This document shows, one piece after another, positions 1-6,341 of a DNA stretch of 14,679 nucleotides. Position numbers and translations under genes: made by a program. Each line of letters starts with the position of its first letter. Position 1 is the stretch's first letter. The stretch is from Desulfonema limicola (GTDB lineage: Bacteria > Desulfobacterota > Desulfobacteria > Desulfobacterales > DYRC01), in contig DYRC01000066.1 of assembly GCA_020718925.1 (NCBI GenBank), forward strand, positions 1 through 14,679, read 5' to 3'. The notes under the pieces were generated by a model. It did not search any database. It was not told the DNA's origin and was given only the letters and a program-made list of their open reading frames with translations.

Positions 1-1
1 G

Positions 2-1117
2 AGATACTTGGAAAGATTGGAAAAGCGGTTAAGAAAATATGGCTATCAGCACATCAAAACCGCTCTCAACGCTGATGCTGCAAGACAGGAATTGGAAAAA
101 TCTCATTTTGATGTTATTGTGGCAGATATGAGAATGGAAAAAGATGACAGCGGCTTTGAGATTATAGACATTGTCAAAGAGTTTCATCTTTCATCTATTG
201 TGATTATTCTTACTGCTAATGATACGGTCGAGGATTGCCGCAAGGCATTGAAAGGAAAAGGCGCGTGGGATTATATTTCAAAAACAATGGCTAATGCTGA
301 TTCAATGGAGGAATTGCATAAATCTGTTCAGGAAGCTCTTGAATATTTCAATCGCTGGGGAAATGTTCAGGATAAAACATGGATAAATGAAAATATTGGT
401 TATCTTCTGAATAATTATAGAAATCAGTTTGTGGCTGTCCTGAATAATAAAGTGATCGAATCCGATTCTGACAAATCCGAATTAGAGAAACGTATCATTG
501 ATAAAAAATTGCCTTTATTTCTGACGGTTATCGAAAAGATTGATGATGAGCTTTTTAAGCAGTTATCTGCAAAACTCATCATCTTTGTTGAGGGACCGAC
601 AGATGTATCGTATATCAGGACGGCTTTCAAGCTTTTGGGCAGAGATGATCTTTCGGAAAATGTGATTGTGGATAACATCGGAAATAGAATCGGCGATCAG
701 GGCGGTGGGCATGGTAATTTGAAAAACGGATTCAATTTCTTAAAAGAAAAACGGCTGATTACAGGCAATGTTCTTTTTTTGGCTGATCAGGATGTATCTG
801 ATAAAGATTTGCCGAATAACGGAAAAAATTTTGAAAATCTGTATGTCAGAAGAGTCCCTCAATATTCAGATAATGACAAGGGAATTGAATGGCTTTTCAG
901 CAAAGATATTTTTGAAGAAGGAATATTACAGGGCTTTGTTACTAAAACCATTACTACGAAAATATCGAAAGCGGGTTCTGAAAGCAGAGAAACATATAAA
1001 ATTACTGATAAAATCCGCTTCTGTGAATGGATATGCCATCAAAGGGAAAACACCCAAGCGGATTTTGAAAGATTTAAGGATGTTTTTAAAATTTTTGACG
1101 ACATCATAAGCGGATAA
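2..1117 (+). CDS. Response-regulator receiver domain fused to OLD-like TOPRIM domain (5' partial)
   Basis: The frame is open from the left edge; the first start-like codon is TTG at 8, but the receiver domain lacks its first strand and acidic pair, so the true start lies upstream. Numbering from that TTG, residues 1-115 are a CheY-like receiver: phospho-acceptor Asp40 in VIVADMRM, switch Thr69 in IILTAND, and Lys92 in DYISK. After a helical linker (about 115-185) comes a TOPRIM-like domain: Glu195 and Asp199 in FVEGPTDV, a glycine-rich turn (GDQGGGHGN), and the DxD pair Asp260/Asp262 in LFLADQD. These are the metal-binding residues of TOPRIM nucleases such as the OLD family. No DNA-binding output domain or ATPase domain is visible in the same chain. 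Inference: phosphorylation by an unseen kinase controls a nuclease or nucleotidyl-transfer activity. The gene is AT-rich and ends 65 nt before the ATPase gene, with no terminator seen between them. Confidence 0.8.
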   Translation, partial: RYLERLEKRLRKYGYQHIKTALNADAARQELEKSHFDVIVADMRMEKDDSGFEIIDIVKEFHLSSIVIILTANDTVEDCRKALKGKGAWDYISKTMANADSMEELHKSVQEALEYFNRWGNVQDKTWINENIGYLLNNYRNQFVAVLNNKVIESDSDKSELEKRIIDKKLPLFLTVIEKIDDELFKQLSAKLIIFVEGPTDVSYIRTAFKLLGRDDLSENVIVDNIGNRIGDQGGGHGNLKNGFNFLKEKRLITGNVLFLADQDVSDKDLPNNGKNFENLYVRRVPQYSDNDKGIEWLFSKDIFEEGILQGFVTKTITTKISKAGSESRETYKITDKIRFCEWICHQRENTQADFERFKDVFKIFDDIISG

Positions 1118-1182
1118 TTCTAATCTCCTGAATTATTTTATCAATAACCCGAAAATTCATTTCCGAAAAAAGGTGAACAAAC

Positions 1183-2517
1183 ATGGTAAAAAAAGCCCAA
1201 ACGCTTGCAGATATCCGCCGCGTATGCCGCCCCATGCCGCTCAAAGGCGAAGAATTGGATGTTTTCTTTGTGGAAACAGACGAGGCAAGAGACCCGTATC
1301 AGAAAACCCGCCTCAGAATTGCAGAAACCCTTGAATCTCAGGAAGATGCGCGTATTCTGTTCTATGGACATCGGGGCTGCGGAAAGTCTTCTGAAATCAA
1401 CAAGCTGCTTTCTGAATTGGGCGATAAATTCCTGCCGGTTACGTTTTCAGTCAGCGATGAAATGAGTCCCATTGCCATTCGCGCCGAAGACCTGATTTTA
1501 GTTATTGCCGAGCGGGTTCTCAATACCGCCAAACGGGCAGACCTCAGCGTGAATGACAGCCTGCTTGCGCCGGTGATGGATTATTTTGCTCAGACCGTCA
1601 GAACCGAAAAAGATGGCAAAGACGGATGCTTGCAAGCCGGCGCGGGAGTATCTTCCAAATCCGGCTTGCTGTCTCAGTTGATCGGCTTGTTTGCCGAATT
1701 TCGATCCGAAATCAAGCTCAATGCCCACAGTGATACCACAAAGATTGCCACGCTCCGCAAACGCCCGGCAGATTTGCTGGTTCAGGCAAATTGCGTGATT
1801 GAAGCGGTTCGGGACGCGCTTCCCCAAGGTCAGCGATTACTCATCGTGGTAGAAGATTTGGACAAGCTGGATTTGAAGCAGGCGCGTGAAATTTATGTCA
1901 ACAATGTCAATCTGCTGACCGGCATCCGCACCAACATTCTTTACACCATTCCGGTATTTCTGTTTCATTCGCCGGAAGTCAATGCGTTCAAGCACAATTT
2001 TGATGATGTGATTGCTCTGCCCATGATTAAGGTGTTTGAGCCGCCCGCATTCCGTACGCCCGGATTTGATACGGTCGGGCAACTGATTTTGAAACGCCTT
2101 GATGATAATCTGATTGAGCAGGATGCGCTTGATCTTCTGTGCGAAAAAACCGGCGGGGTTCTGCGTCATGCGTTTGAAGCTATGCACACGACCGCGCTCA
2201 TGGCGGGCGCGAAAGTGCCGCTTCAGAAATCGCATGTCGAATACGGCTTGAATCGTCTGCGGAAAGATTTCTGGCAGCAGATTACGCTGCCTTACGATCA
2301 GATGCCCGGCGGACCTAAATCTGTTGATGAACTCTATGATCGCCTTGCGGATTATGGCAGAAAACAGCAAAGCGGCAAGAAAATCCTGCCGGTGTCAGAT
2401 GCCATCAATCAGATTCTGCTTAAATCCTGCGCGCTTGTGGAATACAACGGAGACGGCTGGTTCGGCGTTCATCCACTGGTGATGGAAAACTTGAAAGCGC
2501 TGGGGAGGTTGTCGTGA
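1183..2517 (+). CDS. P-loop NTPase (AAA/STAND-like ATPase)
   Basis: A 444-aa protein starting at ATG, with AAGGTGA about 7 nt upstream as ribosome-binding site. Walker A is GHRGCGKSS (residues 62-70) and Walker B is LLIVVEDLDKLD (219-230), with Glu224 and Asp225 as likely catalytic and metal-binding acids. A hydrophobic strand with polar end (IYTIPVFLFHS-like, about 253-263) is in a sensor position. The C-terminal region (about 310-444) is helical and ends in a winged-helix-like segment (ALVEYNGDGWFGVHP). No transmembrane helix is present. This pattern suits a soluble AAA or STAND-type switch ATPase; I cannot name a precise family. The stop codon overlaps the GTG start of the TPR gene, so the two are probably translated together and may act as a split NTPase/sensor pair. 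Its codon use is GC-richer than the preceding receiver-TOPRIM gene, suggesting a different history. Confidence 0.8.
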   Translation: MVKKAQTLADIRRVCRPMPLKGEELDVFFVETDEARDPYQKTRLRIAETLESQEDARILFYGHRGCGKSSEINKLLSELGDKFLPVTFSVSDEMSPIAIRAEDLILVIAERVLNTAKRADLSVNDSLLAPVMDYFAQTVRTEKDGKDGCLQAGAGVSSKSGLLSQLIGLFAEFRSEIKLNAHSDTTKIATLRKRPADLLVQANCVIEAVRDALPQGQRLLIVVEDLDKLDLKQAREIYVNNVNLLTGIRTNILYTIPVFLFHSPEVNAFKHNFDDVIALPMIKVFEPPAFRTPGFDTVGQLILKRLDDNLIEQDALDLLCEKTGGVLRHAFEAMHTTALMAGAKVPLQKSHVEYGLNRLRKDFWQQITLPYDQMPGGPKSVDELYDRLADYGRKQQSGKKILPVSDAINQILLKSCALVEYNGDGWFGVHPLVMENLKALGRLS

Positions 2518-4061
2518 GTGAAGCAGGCGAACATCTTGAATTGCTGAAAAATGCGGTGCGTCAATCCATTGCCGCTCTGACCGCTGTTGAAACCGATACG
2601 GTGTATCAGGCAAAAGAATTGGCAAAAATGCTTCAGGCGGAAATCGGAGAGCGTCCCAATGAGACGCTTTCTCTGAGTGTTGACGCCGGAGCATCGCAGC
2701 TTTTGTATCAGGCTCGCAGGATTTCGGAAAATTGGGCGGATGAAGAAGGCGTGTTGTTTATCATTGATGACGGCGGCAAAGATGAGGGGAAACGCTATCC
2801 GTTCTGGATGGAAATGAATGGGTTGCGGGAATCGTGGGCTGCGCTGAATTGTCATATCATTTTTTTTCTGCTGCCGCATAACTACAGGATGCTGCTTCAG
2901 GTGGCGGATCATTTGGCGGATTGGATGTCTCTTAGACTCCATATTATCTCTCAATCAGATAACATACTGAGTAGAGAAGGTTTTGCAGAACAGGATACGT
3001 TTTATTGGGATTATATGAAAAGAGAGTTGTCTCCACAAGCAGCCAAACAGCAGCTTTTGACATTAGAAAGACAATTAACTGAGGCACTCAAAGAAGATAT
3101 TGATCCATCAGTTTTGGTTCAACGTTATTATTTTCCAATGTTTGATGCAGCAGTAGCATTACATTATCTACAACGATCTGAAAACCTTCGCCAAAAGATT
3201 TCAAAAGAGTATATGACTGAAAGAGATTTACCTAAATGGTTATATCTGAATTTATGTCTTGACCTTGAATTACATCAGTTTGATGCAGCAGAAATATGGG
3301 CAAACGAATTGCTTCAATGGGCAAATGAAAATGATAATTGGAAGATAAAATCGGCAGCATTTCATAGTTTAGGAAAAATTGCTAAAGAACAACATGACTT
3401 TGAAAAATCTGAAGAATGGCATAAAAAATCTATGGAAATCAATGAGCAAAATGGAGATAAATATAATGTTGCTATCAGTTATCACGAGTTAGGAAATGTT
3501 GCAAACTTTAAAGGCGATTTCAAACGAGCAGAAGAGTTATATCAAAAATCTCTCAGAATCAAAGAAACGGTAGAATCAATAGGAGCTATAAGTTTTGCTG
3601 TTACTCATCATATACTAGGATTAGTAGCATTTAAACAACGCCATTTTGAAGAAGCAGAAATATGGTATCGGAAAGCACTGACGTGTTTTGAAAAAGAAGG
3701 ATCAGTATTTCGTGTTGCCCGTGTTTTTTACCGACTTGCAATCATCATGCAGGAAAAACATGATTTTGAAGAAGCGGAAAAATTGTATAAAAAAGCATTA
3801 GCCCTTTTTGAAAAGCAAGAGAATGAACATTGGTCATCTCGAAGTTATCATCATTTAGGCATCCTTGCCCGCCTGCAAGAACGCCTTGAATCTTCCGGCG
3901 AGTGGTTGATAAAAAGCATCAAAGCCTTTGAAAATACCAATGACCCGGAAAATGCCGCAAAAGCAAAAGAGGAATTTCAGAAAACCTACGCTCAGGCAAG
4001 CCCGGATGTGCAGGTGAAGTTGAAAGAGATGTGGGGAGGGGCGGGGCTGAGGAACGATTAA
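2514..4061 (+). CDS. TPR protein with degenerate NTPase-associated N-terminal region
   Basis: A 515-aa protein. The GTG start at 2514 overlaps the ATPase stop by 4 nt (GTGA) and has GGGAGG 5 nt upstream. Residues about 75-145 (FWMEMNGLRESWAALN, then a hydrophobic strand, then ADHLADWMSLRLHI) recall the N-x2-RE / fwL / apDlwsWRs pattern that I know from the inactive-STAND-like parts of bacterial ATPase-TPR signalling proteins; this is a family impression, not a proven match. From about 246 to 476 there are about six tetratricopeptide repeats with A/E-rich helix pairs such as FKRAEELYQKSLRI and FEEAEKLYKKALALFEK. TPR arrays bind peptides or partner proteins, so a sensor or scaffold role for the neighbouring ATPase is likely. 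Base composition changes inside the gene: the middle (about 2940-3850) is AT-rich while both ends match the ATPase gene. Confidence 0.8.
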   Translation: MSEAGEHLELLKNAVRQSIAALTAVETDTVYQAKELAKMLQAEIGERPNETLSLSVDAGASQLLYQARRISENWADEEGVLFIIDDGGKDEGKRYPFWMEMNGLRESWAALNCHIIFFLLPHNYRMLLQVADHLADWMSLRLHIISQSDNILSREGFAEQDTFYWDYMKRELSPQAAKQQLLTLERQLTEALKEDIDPSVLVQRYYFPMFDAAVALHYLQRSENLRQKISKEYMTERDLPKWLYLNLCLDLELHQFDAAEIWANELLQWANENDNWKIKSAAFHSLGKIAKEQHDFEKSEEWHKKSMEINEQNGDKYNVAISYHELGNVANFKGDFKRAEELYQKSLRIKETVESIGAISFAVTHHILGLVAFKQRHFEEAEIWYRKALTCFEKEGSVFRVARVFYRLAIIMQEKHDFEEAEKLYKKALALFEKQENEHWSSRSYHHLGILARLQERLESSGEWLIKSIKAFENTNDPENAAKAKEEFQKTYAQASPDVQVKLKEMWGGAGLRND

Positions 4062-4062
4062 G

Positions 4063-4314
4063 ATGAAAAAACGGAAACTGTTGAAAAAGATTCTGATGAG
4101 TATAAAAAATGTCAGCTTCAAGGATATGCAATTATTGGCAGAGTACTACGGGTTTCATCTTGACCGCATCAATGGAAGTCATCATATCTATGTTCATCCG
4201 AAGATAGAAGAGCTTGTTAATATTCAAAATGTAAAGGGAAACACAAAACCCTATCAGGTGCGTCAATTTTTATCTTTGGTTGAACGATATAACCTTCAAT
4301 TAGGAGAAGACTGA
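4063..4314 (+). CDS. hicA: HicA-family mRNA interferase toxin
   Basis: An 83-aa protein. HicA toxins are double-stranded-RNA-binding-like ribonucleases that cleave mRNA and tmRNA, using a conserved histidine. The diagnostic stretch GFHLDRINGSHHIYVHP is present at about residues 30-46, with the GSHHIY catalytic histidine, followed by NVKGNTKPYQVRQFL, which is typical of the family's C-terminal half. The start at 4063 is preferred over the internal ATG at 4096 because this HicA subfamily usually begins with a basic MKxRKLLKKIL-like segment, and GAGGA lies about 9 nt upstream. It begins 1 nt after the stop of the TPR gene, closer than a chance insertion would predict, so it may be cotranscribed with the ATPase/TPR module. 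It overlaps hicB by 1 nt (TGATG). Confidence 0.88.
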   Translation: MKKRKLLKKILMSIKNVSFKDMQLLAEYYGFHLDRINGSHHIYVHPKIEELVNIQNVKGNTKPYQVRQFLSLVERYNLQLGED

Positions 4315-4532
4315 TGAAAGACTATCACATCAACATTTTTTACAGTGAGGAAGATGAGGGCTATATTGCCGATATACCGGATTTGGAATATTGTTCAGCT
4401 TATGGCAATACGCCTAACGAGGCATTGCGGGCTGTTCAGGAAGCAATGTCGGCATGGATAGAATCAGCCAAAAGTAATGGCAAGCATATCCCGAAACCTT
4501 GCTATAAGCCATTGATTTATCAGGCAGCTTAA
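4314..4532 (+). CDS. hicB: HicB-family antitoxin (short form)
   Basis: A 72-aa protein with the partial RNase H-like HicB fold: INIFYSEEDEGYIADIPDLE at the N terminus, then a helix with NTPNEALRAVQEAMSAWIE. HicB binds and neutralises HicA and, in longer forms, autoregulates the operon through a C-terminal HTH or ribbon-helix-helix domain. That DNA-binding domain is absent here: the protein ends shortly after the core (PKPCYKPLIYQAA), so autoregulation would need another mechanism. The start ATG overlaps the hicA stop by 1 nt and has AGGAGA 7 nt upstream, giving a translationally coupled toxin-then-antitoxin order as is usual for hicAB. Confidence 0.87.
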   Translation: MKDYHINIFYSEEDEGYIADIPDLEYCSAYGNTPNEALRAVQEAMSAWIESAKSNGKHIPKPCYKPLIYQAA

Positions 4533-4553
4533 CTGTTTATCCGAGTAAATACT

Positions 4554-4802
4554 ATGATTTTTCAATATCATGCAGAAACGGATATGTTGTATATCGAATT
4601 TGTTCCCGGTATCAGCACAGAGTCGGAAGAAATCGCACCGGGCATTGTGGCTGATTTTGATGAAAAGAAGAGGCTTATCGGGATTGAATTTGAGGATGCC
4701 GGTAAATTTGCTGATTTATCACGATTGGAAATTTCCGCGCTTCCGGTTACTGATCTGATTATGAAAAGACCTGTTGATAATCTGAGGCAGATGGCGGCAT
4801 AA
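4554..4802 (+). CDS. DUF2283 family small protein
   Basis: An 82-aa protein whose first 60 residues fit DUF2283: a YHAETDMLYIEF strand pair, SEEIAPGIVADFDE, then LIGIEFEDAGKF. The molecular role of DUF2283 is not settled. Members are often encoded beside small toxin-like genes (for example DUF4258 proteins) and are suspected antitoxins; no such partner is next to this copy. It follows hicB by 21 nt on the same strand and may be cotranscribed, but no good Shine-Dalgarno sequence precedes the ATG at 4554. The C-terminal 20 residues (SALPVTDLIMKRPVDNLRQM) extend beyond the recognisable domain. It is followed by a hairpin-rich repeat region that probably ends the block. Confidence 0.78.
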   Translation: MIFQYHAETDMLYIEFVPGISTESEEIAPGIVADFDEKKRLIGIEFEDAGKFADLSRLEISALPVTDLIMKRPVDNLRQMAA

Positions 4803-4824
4803 TCGGCTGATTCCAAAAGGCTTT

Positions 4825-4918
4825 CCCGGAAATGAATTTCCGGGCTATTATGTGCCGTCCCTACGGGACTTTTTTATCCCGTAGGGATATTCCGTAACAG
4901 CGCGGCAATTTATTGCCG
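4825..4918. repeat. Three consecutive perfect hairpins (REP-like dispersed repeat)
   Basis: Three inverted repeats lie in tandem. At 4825-4844, CCCGGAAAT pairs with ATTTCCGGG around a 2-nt loop. At 4858-4887, TCCCTACGGGA pairs with TCCCGTAGGGA around an 8-nt T-rich loop. At 4903-4918, CGGCAAT pairs with ATTGCCG around TT. None is followed by a T-run, so a simple intrinsic terminator is unlikely, although the folds could still stabilise the 3' end of the upstream transcript. The sequence style matches REP/BIME-like dispersed repeats known from many bacteria; copy number in this genome cannot be seen. Confidence 0.6.
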
Positions 4919-4956
4919 TGTTATGATTCAGGTTTGATATTACAAAAGGATGAATT

Positions 4957-5259
4957 ATGGAACGAATAGAATATCTGACAGAAATTTTGCCGGATGGTCA
5001 TTTGTATCTGCCTGATGGAATCAAGCATCAGTTGAGTCATAGCAGCAATTACAGAATCAGGGTATCTGTTGAGATTTCCGATAAAGAAGAACAAAATGTT
5101 CGGGATTATTCTTTTCAAAGAGTCAGAAAATTATTGCGCTCTGTTCAGGGAAATCTCAGCGACGACATTATCTCGGATCGTGAGGAGCGGAAAAAAATAC
5201 AAAATATTGTTCATAATGACTTTGATTTCAGAATATTATCCATAAACAACTCTCGGTAA
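4957..5259 (+). CDS. Small antitoxin-like protein, unrecognised family
   Basis: A 100-aa protein starting at ATG with AAAGGA 7 nt upstream. The N-terminal half (EYLTEILPDGHLYLPDGIKH, then a strand RIRVSVEI) resembles the short beta-rich antitoxins that read 'G-x-L-x-LP-x-x-I' (AbrB/VapB-like swapped-hairpin style), but the match is weak. The C-terminal half is charged and helical (VRDYSFQRVRKLLRSVQGN, then DREERKKIQNI), as in antitoxin tails that wrap around a toxin. No toxin gene follows on the same strand; the nearest PIN gene is convergent on the opposite strand and has its own small partner. I cannot assign a function. Confidence 0.55.
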   Translation: MERIEYLTEILPDGHLYLPDGIKHQLSHSSNYRIRVSVEISDKEEQNVRDYSFQRVRKLLRSVQGNLSDDIISDREERKKIQNIVHNDFDFRILSINNSR

Positions 5260-5418
5260 AATAAATACATCATACTCATCTTCAATCCTGATACGTTGCT
5301 CCGTAGTCTTCGGATATCCGGATAATTTTTTCAATAGTATTCATTGTTTATGCCTCATCAATTTACGGAGAAGTCTTTAAAATTCACAAAATATTTCCGA
5401 TATAGCTTATCCGCCGGA

Positions 5419-5574
5419 TCAGCAACTTTCTTTTGATTTCAGGAGTTTGTCGGATATTCTTTTCTTCTGTTTTTCTTTATAGAATTCAACCAACCGCTTA
5501 GGATCGAAGTCAAATTTCCGGGAAATTTCTTTTCTTGTTTTTCTGATTTCATCAATTGTTTCATTTGTTTTCAT
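5419..5574 (-). CDS. 51-aa partner of PIN-domain gene (putative antitoxin)
   Basis: A short reading frame of 51 codons beginning with ATG at 5574, 1 nt after the stop codon of the PIN gene on the same strand. The protein starts MKTNETIDEIRKTRKEISRK and continues FDFDPKRLVEFYKEKQKKR. It is fully helical, highly basic and charged. I recall similar small 'IDEIRKTR...I...-FD-D...L...Y' proteins beside PIN-domain genes in cyanobacteria and Desulfobacterota, where they are presumed antitoxins; this is memory, not a search result. The 1-nt spacing strongly suggests translational coupling. The toxin-first order is the reverse of most vapBC operons. Confidence 0.62.
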   Translation of the reverse strand: MKTNETIDEIRKTRKEISRKFDFDPKRLVEFYKEKQKKRISDKLLKSKESC

Positions 5575-5575
5575 T

Positions 5576-6046
5576 TCAATCCTCCGTTATTTCCAATGGG
5601 GTGATAACATCCGGTGTATGAATCCTCAATCTTTCATTAATTCGTCTTATATGCTTTTTTTTATTTGCATTTGCAAGATGCTTACAGTTCCATGTCAGAA
5701 GATAATCCATTTTGTGAAACGAAGCAATAGCCAGATGAAGCGCATCACCGAGATCATCCTTCGGCATCAGGTAATTTGAGATATATACCTCAACAATTTC
5801 TTCGATTTCATCGTTTATCTCAAGAATAGGAATGTCTCTGATAAGTTCTATCTTTTCCTCTTTTTTCGGATATTCCCCTGATTCCAATTCGTTAAAAACA
5901 GCTTCAGAGGTATAGCAGATAAATCCTTTTTTACTGTTGTCCCACCATAATCTGGTCCAATTCCGAATAGCTACGAACTCCGGCTCAATCCGTGTTTCGT
6001 GATAGAATGAGGGAATTGATGTTTCAAGATAAACTGAAAGTTTCAT
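5576..6046 (-). CDS. PIN-domain ribonuclease (VapC-like toxin)
   Basis: A 156-aa protein matching the PIN-domain length. PIN proteins are Mg2+-dependent RNases; VapC toxins cleave tRNA or rRNA. Visible motifs are YLETSIPSFY at the N terminus (Glu8 in place of the more usual Asp of YLDTS, a variant common in this subgroup), conserved Glu53 in VFNELES, Asp101 in DLGDALHLAIA, and the LLTWNCKHLAN segment (Asn120) that closes the active site. The start ATG at 6046 is preceded by AAGGAT. The gene is followed 1 nt later by a 51-aa charged protein, the likely antitoxin. It is convergent with the 100-aa gene on the + strand. Confidence 0.85.
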   Translation of the reverse strand: MKLSVYLETSIPSFYHETRIEPEFVAIRNWTRLWWDNSKKGFICYTSEAVFNELESGEYPKKEEKIELIRDIPILEINDEIEEIVEVYISNYLMPKDDLGDALHLAIASFHKMDYLLTWNCKHLANANKKKHIRRINERLRIHTPDVITPLEITED

Positions 6047-6138
6047 TTATTATCCTTTTTGTTTGAGCCTGAAACCAAGCATTTTTTCTATATCGTATTC
6101 TCTGAATACAAGTCAAGAATTGTTTGCGAACGCCGAAC

Positions 6139-6263
6139 TAAGTACCCGATCATATATTTTTCGGCAATATTGCAGGGGTAAGCCCCTGTGCTTACCCTTG
6201 CAGCAGGGCAATCACAGGGGATTGCCCCTATAAAATATCAAAAAAATTGCGGACAGGTACTTA
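6139..6263. mobile_element. MITE-like element with 8-bp terminal inverted repeats and internal palindrome
   Basis: TAAGTACC at 6139-6146 is the exact reverse complement of GGTACTTA at 6256-6263. Between them lies a 56-nt imperfect palindrome (6174-6229): two 24-nt arms matching at all but 4 positions around an 8-nt loop (ttgcagca). Each arm itself folds (GGGTAAG with CTTACCC, and GGGCAATC with GATTGCCC), so a cruciform or cloverleaf can form. No transposase is encoded. The size and layout suit a MITE or REP-type element mobilised in trans. The right end falls on the TAA that closes an open tail behind hcp. Confidence 0.45.
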
Positions 6264-6341
6264 TGAAAACAGATGCCCTCCGAAGCCAAAGCAGCCCCCG
6301 ATTTTAGCGACCTCTTCAGCTTCGGGCTTAAAATTTTGTTC

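Noticed and set aside
1837..2370. 177-codon - strand open frame within the ATPase gene
   Set aside because: The + strand frame has Walker A and B motifs and coupled neighbours; the antisense frame has no motif and no start signal.
4825..4918. CRISPR array or terminator at the hairpin cluster
   Set aside because: The three palindromes differ from each other and there are no equal spacers, so it is not CRISPR; no T-run follows any stem, so an intrinsic terminator is unsupported.
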